Source: Rhodothermales bacterium
Lineage (GTDB): Bacteria > Bacteroidota > Rhodothermia > Rhodothermales > Bin80
NCBI GenBank assembly: GCA_028278205.1
Contig: JANQES010000145.1
Coordinates: 1-58,359, forward strand
DNA: 58,359 bases
Direction: 5' to 3'
The position numbers and the translations under genes are program-made. Under the pieces are notes generated by a model. The model saw only the letters and a program-made list of their open reading frames with translations, had not been told where the DNA came from and did no database searches. Below, in pieces: positions 30,286 through 38,231 of this stretch. The first letter of the stretch is position 1, and every line of letters starts with the position of its first letter.

Positions 30286-32858
30286 CCTTTCAACGCCATC
30301 TTGGCGGCATCTTTCAAGGGCAGCCGGTGGCGCCGCACTTTGTCGTATTGAAACAGCGCGTTGGCGACTGCCCCGGCGGTAGGCACCAGCCCGATCTCGC
30401 CGACGCCCTTGGCGCCGTAGGGACCGTGCGGATCGGGCACCTCCACGCCGATGACTTCCATCTCCGGCATCTCGTGAGCACGCAAGATGCCGCAATCGCG
30501 CAGCCGCGTCGATTTGGGGCGCGCGTCGATCATCTCCAATTCTTCGGTCAGGGCGTAGCCGATGCCCATGTGAAGCGATCCTTCGATCTGACCCTCGAAG
30601 AGCGTCGGGTTCATCACCTTACCGGCGTCGTGCGCGGCGAAGACCTTCTCGATCTTGCCGTCGTTGTCGAGCACGACGAGTTGGGTGGCGTAGCTGTAGG
30701 AGTAGTGCGTGATGATTTCATCGACCTCGGTGCCGGGCTTGGTCGTCCAGTCGCAGATCCACTCGCCCCAGTATTCGTTGCCGGCGAGGTCTTCGAGGGT
30801 CTGAGTCTTGAGATCTTCCTTGAGCGTCTTGCACGCATCGATGAGGGCGTTGCCGACGAGCGAGGTGGCGCGCGAGGCGGTGGTCATGTCGGCCTCGGCC
30901 TTTTCGTCGGTATCGACCCGCACTTCGATCAGGTCGGGATCGATGCCGGTTTCCTCGCAGAGCACCTGCACCGCCATCGTGTGGACGCCCTGCCCCATCT
31001 CGGTCCATCCATGATGAATGACCACGCGCCCGCCCGGCTCGATGCAGATTTTCACTTTCGCCGAATCCTCCATGCCGTTGCCGATGCCGGTGTTTTTGAT
31101 GCCGCAGGCCAGCCCGGCATAGCGCGCGTTGTCGAAGGGTTCTTTGAGCGCCAGCAACGTCTCGCGCAGGCCCACACCGCCTTTGAGCACCTGCCCGGTC
31201 GAGGTCATATCGCCCTCTTTCAAGGCATTATCGAACCGGAACTGCCAGCGGTCGAAGCCGCCTTTTTCGCAGAGTTCATCGACGCAGCTTTCGAGCGCAA
31301 ACGTGGCCTGGTTGGCGCCGAACCCACGCATCGCGCCGCAGGGAATGTTGTTGGTGTAGACGGTGATGCCCTCGATATCGACGACCGGCACGTGGTAGGC
31401 GCCGGTGGCGTGCCCGACGGCGCGCTCGACCACCTTCGTCCCGACCGAAGCATAGGCGCCAGTGTCGCCGACGATGCGCGCTTTGAGCACCTTGAGCTTG
31501 CCGCCGGCGGTGCAGCCCATCGTGTAATCCATGTAGATGGGATGCCGCTTCGGGTGCATCAAGATCGACTCGTCGCGGGTGAGGGTGACTTTGACAGGAA
31601 CTTGAGCAAGGAGCGCCATCAACGCCGCGTGGCCCTGGACGCTGAGGTCTTCCTTGCCGCCGAACCCGCCGCCGTTTTCGACCTGAATCAGGTGGATCTG
31701 ATCTTTGGGCAAATCCAGCAGGCTCGCAATCTGCGTCTGATCTTCGTAGACACCCTGCGATTGCGAATAAATCTTGACGCCGCCTTCCGCCGCCGGATGC
31801 GCCACGCAACTTTCCGGCTCCAGGTAGCCGTGCTCGATGCACTGCGTCTGATAAAAACCGTGGGTGACGACGTCGCAGGCCGCCAGTGCCTCATCGGCAT
31901 CGCCGCCGCGTTGGACGATGCTGCGTTCGAGGATATTGCCGCCGTCGTGGACGGCCGGGCTCTCCGGCTTCATCGCCTCGTACGGATCGCTCACCGGGTC
32001 GAGGATTTCGTAATCGACGTCGATCAGCCCGACGGCTTCGCGAGCGATGGCTTCGGTTTCGGCGACGACACCGGCCAGGATGTCGCCCACGTAGCGCGTC
32101 GTCTCGCCCTCGCCGATCATCAGCGGCCAATCGCGAAATATAAGCCCGACGTTGGGATGGCCGGGGATGTCTTTTTTCAGGAAAACGCGTGTGACGCCCG
32201 CCAACGCCTCCGCCGCCCGCGTGTCGATGGCCCGGACGCGGGCGCGGGGATGGTCGCTGAACTTGAGCGCGCCGTACTGCATCCCGTCGAGCTTGATGTC
32301 GCACACGAAAGGTCGCTGGCCGAGCGTTGTCGGAAAGGCGTTGTATTTGGGAAAGCGCGTGCCGACGCGCCCGCTGCCTTTTTTGGGTTTGATCTCCCGA
32401 TCTTCGCGGATCGCCTCCGCGGCGTAGAGGATCGAATCGACGATTTTTTTGTAGCCCGTGCAGCGGCAGAGATTCGGATAGAGCGCTTTTTCGACCTCCC
32501 GGCGCGTCGGATCCAGATTGCCCTCAAGCAGCGCCTTGCCCCGCATGACGATGCCGGGAATACAGAATCCGCACTGAATACCGCCCTTTTCGACGAACGC
32601 ATTGGCGAAGGTCTCCTGCAACCGCGCGCCGATGCCCTCCGTCGTCGTGACCTCCTTGCCTGCCACCTTTTTCATCGGCGTCACGCAGGCCAGGACGGCT
32701 TTTTCGCCGAGTTGGACGGTGCAGGTGCCGCAGGCTGCCTGCGGCGCACAGCCGTCTTTGGGCGAGATCAGCCCGGCCTGCTCGCGCAAATAGGTTAACA
32801 GCGGGAGCTTCGGATCCCCCTCGTAAACCTGTTCGTCGCCGTTGAGCCTTAATTCCAT
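30270..32858 (-). CDS. xdhD: Molybdenum hydroxylase XdhD-like (2Fe-2S plus molybdopterin domains, selenium-dependent xanthine dehydrogenase family)
   Basis: 862 residues. The N-terminal 2Fe-2S domain has DGCAPQAACGTCTVQL and the second cluster IQCGFCIPG with LCRCTGYKKI. The rest is the molybdopterin domain: NGGGFGGKEDLSVQGHAA, CGAMRGFGANQATFALE, HHGWTEMGQGVHTM and PYGAKGVGEIGLVPTAGA with the catalytic Glu. There is no FAD domain, so electrons must pass to another protein; YgfM is absent from the window. The single-chain Fe-S/Mo layout is that of E. coli XdhD. It would hydroxylate a purine such as hypoxanthine or xanthine, or reduce one in reverse. It overlaps ssnA; no selenocysteine codon is needed. 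Confidence 0.93.
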   Translation of the reverse strand: MELRLNGDEQVYEGDPKLPLLTYLREQAGLISPKDGCAPQAACGTCTVQLGEKAVLACVTPMKKVAGKEVTTTEGIGARLQETFANAFVEKGGIQCGFCIPGIVMRGKALLEGNLDPTRREVEKALYPNLCRCTGYKKIVDSILYAAEAIREDREIKPKKGSGRVGTRFPKYNAFPTTLGQRPFVCDIKLDGMQYGALKFSDHPRARVRAIDTRAAEALAGVTRVFLKKDIPGHPNVGLIFRDWPLMIGEGETTRYVGDILAGVVAETEAIAREAVGLIDVDYEILDPVSDPYEAMKPESPAVHDGGNILERSIVQRGGDADEALAACDVVTHGFYQTQCIEHGYLEPESCVAHPAAEGGVKIYSQSQGVYEDQTQIASLLDLPKDQIHLIQVENGGGFGGKEDLSVQGHAALMALLAQVPVKVTLTRDESILMHPKRHPIYMDYTMGCTAGGKLKVLKARIVGDTGAYASVGTKVVERAVGHATGAYHVPVVDIEGITVYTNNIPCGAMRGFGANQATFALESCVDELCEKGGFDRWQFRFDNALKEGDMTSTGQVLKGGVGLRETLLALKEPFDNARYAGLACGIKNTGIGNGMEDSAKVKICIEPGGRVVIHHGWTEMGQGVHTMAVQVLCEETGIDPDLIEVRVDTDEKAEADMTTASRATSLVGNALIDACKTLKEDLKTQTLEDLAGNEYWGEWICDWTTKPGTEVDEIITHYSYSYATQLVVLDNDGKIEKVFAAHDAGKVMNPTLFEGQIEGSLHMGIGYALTEELEMIDARPKSTRLRDCGILRAHEMPEMEVIGVEVPDPHGPYGAKGVGEIGLVPTAGAVANALFQYDKVRRHRLPLKDAAKMALKGWQST

Positions 32859-33112
32859 GATGCCTCGGTGTTTGCTGAAGTGGGCAGGGGCTCTGACGTT
32901 CGGCTTTCAGCGAAGGTTTCTGAACTGCTTCACCTGCTCCACCCTTCGTCCATTTTGTTTTTCCCAGAGAAGGTAAGAATTGACGATACTGGTTGACTGC
33001 TCAAAAAACCCAGACATCGCAGAAATTGATAGGTATCGCCCAGCCTTCGCCCTTCATCCAGACGGTGAAATATCGCCCAGCATATATCGTCGGGTTTCGA
33101 TACTGCTTATTG

Positions 33113-34003
33113 TCACGCAGCTTCATGAACTTCTACCGTATTGCCCCATTCACGTGGGGCTTTGCCAAAGGCTCGCCGAAATTCCCGGCTGAACTGGGAC
33201 GAGCTTGTGTAGCCGACTTTGCTGGCCGCCTCGTTTATCGTCATACCCGCTGCAATATGCATTGAAGCCTCATTCAGCCGGAGCGATTTGACAAATTGTA
33301 TCGGGGATAAGGTCGTGGCCTGTTTAAATCTACGGTGGAACACCGCTCGGCTCATATTGGCGTGATCGGCAAGATCCTCAATGGTGATAGACGTATGGAG
33401 ATTCTCTTGAAGAAAACGGAGGATGCGTGCAATCTCGTCTGCTGCGCCAAATACACGACGAATCATAGGGCCCGTCTCCCCCATCAATAGGGCGTAATAG
33501 ACCTCCCGCAGTCGTCCTTTTCCCAGGATGCCAAGAGCCGTTGCGTCACCAACAAGGTCGAGCAACCGGAAAACGGCATCGGTGAATTGGTCATCCCACT
33601 TGGCAACGGCCAATCCGGGCGTGCCTTCTTCCCCCTTTGCGTTGTGAGCAGCCCCTCTCACCGATAGCAGTTCGATGGCAGTCTCTGACATGATCTGCGT
33701 ATCGAGGCTGAGTAACATGCCTAGTACAGGGGCTTCTGGCGTCGCATGCGGAACCTCTGCTTCAATGGGCATGGGCATCGTACAGCATAGAATATGATGG
33801 CTGTTATACTCATGGACTGCGCCATTGAAGTAGGCGCGTTTTGCGCCCTGTACAATGGCGCAGATACTCGGTGAATACACCGCAGGAATCCGCTCTACTG
33901 GCTGCGTAATCCGAAAAAGTCGCACCCCTTCCAAGCCGGTTTCGGTTATCCCTTCTGCCGCCGCGAGTCGCTCAATGCGTTTGTGTATGCGTTGCTTCTC
34001 CAT
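33113..34003 (-). CDS. AraC-family transcriptional regulator (AraC_N type)
   Basis: 296 residues from ATG 34003. The N-terminal cupin-like domain (PAVYSPSICAIVQGAKRAYF, HILCCTMPMPIEAEV, PVLGMLLSLD) is the AraC_N type. Two C-terminal helix-turn-helix motifs follow: TIEDLADHANMSRAVFHRRFKQ and the signature NEAASKVGYTSSSQFSREFRRAFG. Members of this branch often sit divergent to an alpha/beta hydrolase or oxidoreductase that they control, as here: the hydrolase at 34155 is read the other way from a shared 151-base region. The block is visibly AT-richer than neighbouring genes, so recent acquisition is likely. Effector unknown. Confidence 0.9.
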   Translation of the reverse strand: MEKQRIHKRIERLAAAEGITETGLEGVRLFRITQPVERIPAVYSPSICAIVQGAKRAYFNGAVHEYNSHHILCCTMPMPIEAEVPHATPEAPVLGMLLSLDTQIMSETAIELLSVRGAAHNAKGEEGTPGLAVAKWDDQFTDAVFRLLDLVGDATALGILGKGRLREVYYALLMGETGPMIRRVFGAADEIARILRFLQENLHTSITIEDLADHANMSRAVFHRRFKQATTLSPIQFVKSLRLNEASMHIAAGMTINEAASKVGYTSSSQFSREFRRAFGKAPREWGNTVEVHEAA

Positions 34004-34040
34004 GTTTTCAATATAGCGCTTTTTTTCTAAAAAATGATCG

Positions 34041-34101
34041 ACTTGATACAAATAGGCAAGTATTAGAGACGATCTTGCCTATCATTGAGTACAAATAGGA
34101 C
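34041..34101. promoter_or_regulatory. Candidate operators in the divergent AraC/hydrolase promoter
   Basis: TACAAATAGG occurs twice as an exact direct repeat (34047-34056 and 34090-34099), 43 bases apart, about four helical turns, the arrangement expected of AraC half-sites. Between them AGGCAAG (34054-34060) and CTTGCCT (34074-34080) form an inverted repeat. Confidence 0.55.
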
Positions 34102-34154
34102 TTATTTTGCATGCGTGATCCTGGAACAACTACAACCAACCTCGGAGATAGACA

Positions 34155-35102
34155 ATGGACAACGCAACTTTGAAAGCAGGAAGAAACGAAATCACCTTTC
34201 AGAGCCAAGGCCACAAGTTGGCTGGATTTCTATTTGTGCCCCAAGGGTTTGATACAGCCCAAACGTACCCTTCGGTGATTTTCTCAGGGCCTTTTAATCA
34301 GGTCAAAGAGCAGACAGGAGCTATCTATGGTAAAAAGTTAGCTGAAAAGGGCTATGTCGTCTTGGTCTTTGACCATCTCGGCTATGGGGATAGCGAAGGT
34401 CCTGTACGCAACAACGAAAAAGCCTCTTGGAAGATGGAGGGTATTCGAGATGGAGTTAGCTATCTCGGCACGTTGCCTTTTATAGACAGGGACAATCTAT
34501 TTGGCCTTGGCGTGTGTGCTAGCGGTGGGTACATGACCATTGTGGCAACGACCGACAAACGTCTCAAGGCCATTGCTACCGTGAGCGGCATGATGGATAA
34601 TACGGCCAGTTATTATGGCGTGATGTCCAGAGAACAAATCGTTCCTGTTCTTGAAATGGCGAACCAGGCCCGGCAGCGCATGTACGAGAGCGGTGAAACC
34701 GAATACTATGATGCGCTTGGGATGGAAAACATCGATCCAAGTGAGTTGCCGGAAGGCTCAGCGCAAGCGGAAGGGTATGACTTTTACATGACGCCAAGAG
34801 CAGGCTGTCAGACCTACCCAAACTACACACACAGAACGGTTAGTAATCTGATGGAAGACGCACCACTGACCAGTGCGACCGCATTAGCACCGTACTTGTA
34901 CACGTCGTATCTGGGTATATATGGGGAAAAAGCCCTGAAGGATACTGGGCCGTTAACCGTAGGCTTTTATGAAGCGGCCAGCGAGCCCAAAGAGTTATTC
35001 GAAGTGGAAGGTGCCAGTCATGTGAGTCTGTATGATATCGACAAAGACGTTGACCGCGCCATCGAGAGAATGACGGCCTTCTTCGAGAAACACGGTAACT
35101 AA
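34155..35102 (+). CDS. Alpha/beta hydrolase (YcjY/dienelactone hydrolase-like)
   Basis: 315 residues, cytoplasmic. The central features are VIFSGPFNQVKEQTG (oxyanion strand), YVVLVFDHLGYGDSEG, the nucleophile elbow GVCASGGYMT (Ser flanked by Cys-Ala and Gly-Gly), and the C-terminal GASHVSLYD with the catalytic His. The Asp is probably in the strand around VGFYEAASEPKEL, where Glu/Asp choice is unclear. Such proteins hydrolyse small esters or lactones. The gene is divergent to an AraC-type regulator and ends before a strong hairpin. Its codon use is AT-richer than that of the core genes. Confidence 0.87.
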   Translation: MDNATLKAGRNEITFQSQGHKLAGFLFVPQGFDTAQTYPSVIFSGPFNQVKEQTGAIYGKKLAEKGYVVLVFDHLGYGDSEGPVRNNEKASWKMEGIRDGVSYLGTLPFIDRDNLFGLGVCASGGYMTIVATTDKRLKAIATVSGMMDNTASYYGVMSREQIVPVLEMANQARQRMYESGETEYYDALGMENIDPSELPEGSAQAEGYDFYMTPRAGCQTYPNYTHRTVSNLMEDAPLTSATALAPYLYTSYLGIYGEKALKDTGPLTVGFYEAASEPKELFEVEGASHVSLYDIDKDVDRAIERMTAFFEKHGN

Positions 35103-35443
35103 ATCACTTGGTTTTCTGAAAAGAGCCTCATAAACAGGATGCTTTCTTCACGGAGGGCATCCTGTTTTCTTCATACTCGCTGTTTTCACTCACCCCGCTG
35201 GGCCTAATTACACAGAAGCCCGAGAGAGCGAAGTCAAACTCTTTTCCGATGGGCAGCAATGTGTGTTGGCACTCAGATGATGACGCACTTTTGCGCGGTA
35301 TGATGGCAAATGCGAAAAATGCCATTCTTGTCCTGATAATAAGCACACGGATTAAACCTGGATCAGGCAACATAGCCCGATCCAGGTATTCAATGAAACG
35401 GTCGTTTTCAGCAAGCAAGAACTGGCTGATCAAGCCCAACACC
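35103..35443. other. Gene-free spacer of 341 bases
   Basis: It holds the hydrolase terminator (35132-35167) and a hairpin at 35357-35386 (CCTGGATCAGGC / GCCCGATCCAGG, one mismatch). The latter lies 3' of the minus-strand gene at 35444 and may end it. An open minus-strand frame of 104 codons (35128-35442) spans both hairpins and shows no family feature, so I do not call it. Confidence 0.5.
35132..35172 (+). terminator. Intrinsic terminator of the hydrolase gene
   Basis: AAACAGGATGC (35132-35142) pairs with GCATCCTGTTT (35157-35167), an 11-bp perfect stem followed by TTCTTC. It starts 30 bases after the stop codon. Confidence 0.7.
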
Positions 35444-35731
35444 TCAATTCACCCAAACCCTGCCCACCGGCGTGTCTTGCGGTTGGCAAAACGCCCTATA
35501 GCCGGGGGCAGGCGCATACACACGAAAGCGTCCGTTGCTATACACCTGCCAGCCCGCCTCCTGCGCGATCTCCCACATCAGAGCCGACACATCCGCCTGG
35601 ACGGCCCAGAAGCCCTGGTTCCGAAGCCTGTTCTTGACCTCAAGCGTTGTGGTGGTGCCGTAGGTCGCCATGAGCGATTCAGCCGTCTCGTAGACCGCTG
35701 CGATGGTGAGGGTGTTCTTATGATTCAACAT
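35444..35731 (-). CDS. Small protein of unknown function, downstream partner of the PARP gene
   Basis: 95 residues from ATG 35731 (MLNHKNTLTIAAVYETAESL). It contains TLEVKNRLRNQGFWAVQADVSALMWEIAQE, a pattern of two amphipathic helices, and ends with a strand-like GRFRVYAPAP segment. This layout resembles small winged-helix or Swiss-army-knife type RNA-like adaptors, but I recognise no family. A longer frame begins at 35818 but its extra part is the translated palindrome MNFDDVKIHY. The gene follows the PARP gene on the same strand by about 50 bases, so co-transcription and a functional link (regulator, target or immunity) are plausible. Confidence 0.65.
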   Translation of the reverse strand: MLNHKNTLTIAAVYETAESLMATYGTTTTLEVKNRLRNQGFWAVQADVSALMWEIAQEAGWQVYSNGRFRVYAPAPGYRAFCQPQDTPVGRVWVN

Positions 35732-35758
35732 GGTAATAAGCTCGGTTGGTTTAGAGTA

Positions 35759-35785
35759 ATGAATTTTGACATCGTCAAAATTCAT
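35759..35785. repeat. 27-bp solo palindrome of the MITE-like family (copy 4)
   Basis: ATGAATTTTGAC, ATC, GTCAAAATTCAT: the two 12-bp ends of the 84-bp family with only three bases between. Its outer ATGA supplies the TGA stop of the PARP gene (35782-35784). Confidence 0.85.
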
Positions 35786-37032
35786 AGGCCCACTTCGACG
35801 AGGTAGCGCACGGTGCACTGCGCCTGATTGTAGACGATGTACTCGTTGTTGATCAGGTCTATCCCGCCGCGCGCGAAGAGGGAATCGTACGGCTTACGAA
35901 AACGCCCCTGCCGCTCGGCCAGCCATTCTTCGTTAAGTTCGTAGCACCACGAAGCATGGCGGCGAATCTTCAGTTGATGTCCGACGTGGACATCGTAGAG
36001 TGCCAGATACGCGCGTTTGTCTGAGCCGCCCACCCAGTAAGAACCCCGGAGGGAGGTATAATTGAGCGACTTGCGGCACTTGTCGGCAAAGTAGAGCCCA
36101 TAGCCAAACATCTTGCCGGTGATAACGGCGTGCGCCGGGCGCAACACCAGCCCGTTTTCAAGGATCGACAGCCAGTTTTCGTTGCGGCTCCCGTGCCAGA
36201 GTTGCAGGGTTCTCTGGTCGGAAGCCGAAGCCACCTGGGTGTCGAAGGCCTGTTGGGTGCGCGTGTTGATGACCTGAAAAGCGCGCCGGAAAAAGCCTTT
36301 TTGATCGCCCATGAGGCGCCGGATGACTTCCACATCGGTCCCGTCTTCGACGAGCTGCACACGCAAGCCGAGCGCATCGAGCAGAGTTTGCGGGGTAGCC
36401 ATCTCAGCCGCCTGGCGTGTCTGATCATTCACCTTTACCTGCCCGGCCATCACGTCTAACGTGTCTTGCTCAGCCCCGAGCATATCCCGCACCTTCGCCA
36501 ACTGATCGACATTCTTGACCGCCTTAACGAGGTGTTCGCGCACGTTGCCCATCTTGCGCGGGATAATCGTGTAGAGGTCCAACAACTGCGTGTTGAACGT
36601 CTTGGGCGCCATGCCGATACGCACCATCCCCACCAGATCGTCGAGCACCGCCTGGGCCTCCTCCACCTGCTTCTGCGTCACTTGATCGGCGGTGACGGTG
36701 TAGTTGGTGTTGATGGAGTTATTGGCATACGACGTCAGGGTGTTGATGAGACGTTTTACGGAGGGATCTTTTATGTCGAGCAGGGTATCGGTGTCGGCTT
36801 TTTCAGCGAAAAGGTGCGTCACGTCCCGATAGCCCTTCTTTACTTTCTCCCGGTACTTCTTCTGCCACTGCTTCATGGGGTAGTGACGGATGCTGCCCCG
36901 GCTCCCGACGCGTCCGAACGAGACGGAGAACATCCCGTCGTCTTGCTCCCGCATCTCGTAGTACTTGTTGTTGTTTTCGGACGTGACCATGATGAGCTTC
37001 GAAACCCGAAGCGGTGCTGTCGATGTTGCCAT
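35782..37032 (-). CDS. Bacterial poly(ADP-ribose) polymerase: WGR, PARP regulatory and catalytic domains
   Basis: 416 residues with the core layout of eukaryotic PARP-1. Residues 12-80 are a WGR domain (NNKYYEMREQDDGMFSVSFG, RVGSRGSIRHYPM). Residues about 85-210 are the helical PARP regulatory domain (LINTLTSYANNSINTNYTVT, VLDDLVGMVRIG, YTIIPRKMGN). The catalytic domain carries the H-Y-E triad: LWHGSRNENWLSIL, KMFGYGLYFAD and the Glu in NNEYIVYNQAQCTVRYLVEV. True poly-ADP-ribosylation is therefore predicted, on DNA-break-linked or self targets. Bacterial PARPs of this kind are rare; Herpetosiphon has a studied example. The stop lies in a palindromic repeat. A small gene follows. Confidence 0.92.
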   Translation of the reverse strand: MATSTAPLRVSKLIMVTSENNNKYYEMREQDDGMFSVSFGRVGSRGSIRHYPMKQWQKKYREKVKKGYRDVTHLFAEKADTDTLLDIKDPSVKRLINTLTSYANNSINTNYTVTADQVTQKQVEEAQAVLDDLVGMVRIGMAPKTFNTQLLDLYTIIPRKMGNVREHLVKAVKNVDQLAKVRDMLGAEQDTLDVMAGQVKVNDQTRQAAEMATPQTLLDALGLRVQLVEDGTDVEVIRRLMGDQKGFFRRAFQVINTRTQQAFDTQVASASDQRTLQLWHGSRNENWLSILENGLVLRPAHAVITGKMFGYGLYFADKCRKSLNYTSLRGSYWVGGSDKRAYLALYDVHVGHQLKIRRHASWCYELNEEWLAERQGRFRKPYDSLFARGGIDLINNEYIVYNQAQCTVRYLVEVGL

Positions 37033-37175
37033 GACGATACCCTCTATTTTCGTGTTGTGGTTTGCGTAGGTGAAACATATTAGGAGGGGTGTGACATCAT
37101 TTTGTCATACTTTGATATTTTATTTTTTCCTGATCGTATTTTGTACAATCAGCCCTACCAAAGAACCCTCCGGAT

Positions 37176-38099
37176 ATGATGTTGAGCATCGCTAAGCGGC
37201 TGTTTTGGCTCATGCCTCTCGTGCTGATCGGATGCGCGCCTCCTCCTGATCAGCCGGTCGCAGCGCATCCCAACTACATTTTTGAAGCCGGCAAAGACGG
37301 ATATGCCTGTTTTCGTATTCCCGCCCTCAGCACCACGATGGAACAGCGCGTGCTTGCTTTTGCTGAAGGCCGGAAAAAATGGGTGCTCCGACACCGGAGA
37401 CATCGATCTGGTGATGAAAAGATCGGACGATAACGGCTTAACCTGAAACGGCTTACAGGTGATCTGGAGCGACGCCGAAAACACATGCGGCAACCCCGCG
37501 CCGGTTGTCGATGCCGAAACAGGGACGATCTTCCTGCTCTCAACCTGGAATCTGGGCACGGATCGAGAACCCCAAATCATCGACCTCGAATCGGACGATA
37601 CCCGGCGCGTTTATCTGCTTTCATCGACCGACGAGGGCGAAACGTGGTCGGAGCCTGAAGAGATTACCGGCGATGTCAAATTGCCCGAATGGACGTGGTA
37701 TGCGACGGGGCCGGGGTCGGGCATTCAGCTTACGAAGGGCGCGCATGCCGGACGGCTCATGGGGGCCTGCGATCACATCGAGGCCGAGACAAAACATTAC
37801 TATTCGCACGTCATCTTTTCTGACGATCACGGCCAAACGTGGCAACTCGGAGGATCGACACCGCAGTATTTTGTCAATGAATCGGAAGTGGCCGAACTCG
37901 AAGACGGGTCGCTGCTCTTGAACATGCGCAACTATGCCCGGGACGAGCGGCACCGGAAAATATCGCGCAGCTTCGACGGCGGGATGACGTGGACGGATTT
38001 GCAATCGGAATCGGCATCCTCTACGAGGCCGGACCGGACCAGGACCACGCGTACCAGGGCATCGCGTTCCGGAGGGTGGCGCTGGAGGAGTTGGAATAG
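37176..38099 (+). pseudogene. Exo-alpha-sialidase (GH33) lipoprotein pseudogene
   Basis: The frame begins MMLSIAKRLFWLMPLVLIGC (lipobox) and has YACFRIPALSTTMEQRVLAF, the FRIP motif of sialidases. A six-A run at 37374-37379 shifts the frame by one; the restored frame reads NGCSDTGDIDLVMKRSDDNG and meets a TGA at 37444. It resumes in the frame seen to about 38000, with Asp-boxes STDEGETW, SDDHGQTW and SFDGGMTW. A deletion then jumps to the C-terminal IGILYEAGPDQDHAYQGIAF ending TAG 38097-38099. At least three lesions are present, and much of the catalytic C-terminal half is gone, so the gene is dead. Its presence implies past use of sialylated glycans. Confidence 0.88.
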
Positions 38100-38231
38100 G
38101 AGGCTGGATCGTACTTCGGACAGTGCAAGCGGAATGCCCGCCCTGCATGGAGCGTCTATTGGGTAGAATCCGGCGTTTGCCGGGCGGCCATCGTCTTTGT
38201 GGAAAAGAGGTTTTGCTCTGAGGAAATCGCT

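Noticed and set aside
30279..32798. 839-codon plus-strand frame
   Set aside because: Exact antisense shadow of xdhD with low-complexity composition.
30270..32858. Selenocysteine in the selenium-dependent-family molybdenum hydroxylase
   Set aside because: The frame has no internal TGA; the family name refers to a labile selenium ligand, not to selenocysteine.
35128..35442. 104-codon minus-strand frame
   Set aside because: Spans two hairpins, shows no family feature and no clear ribosome binding site.
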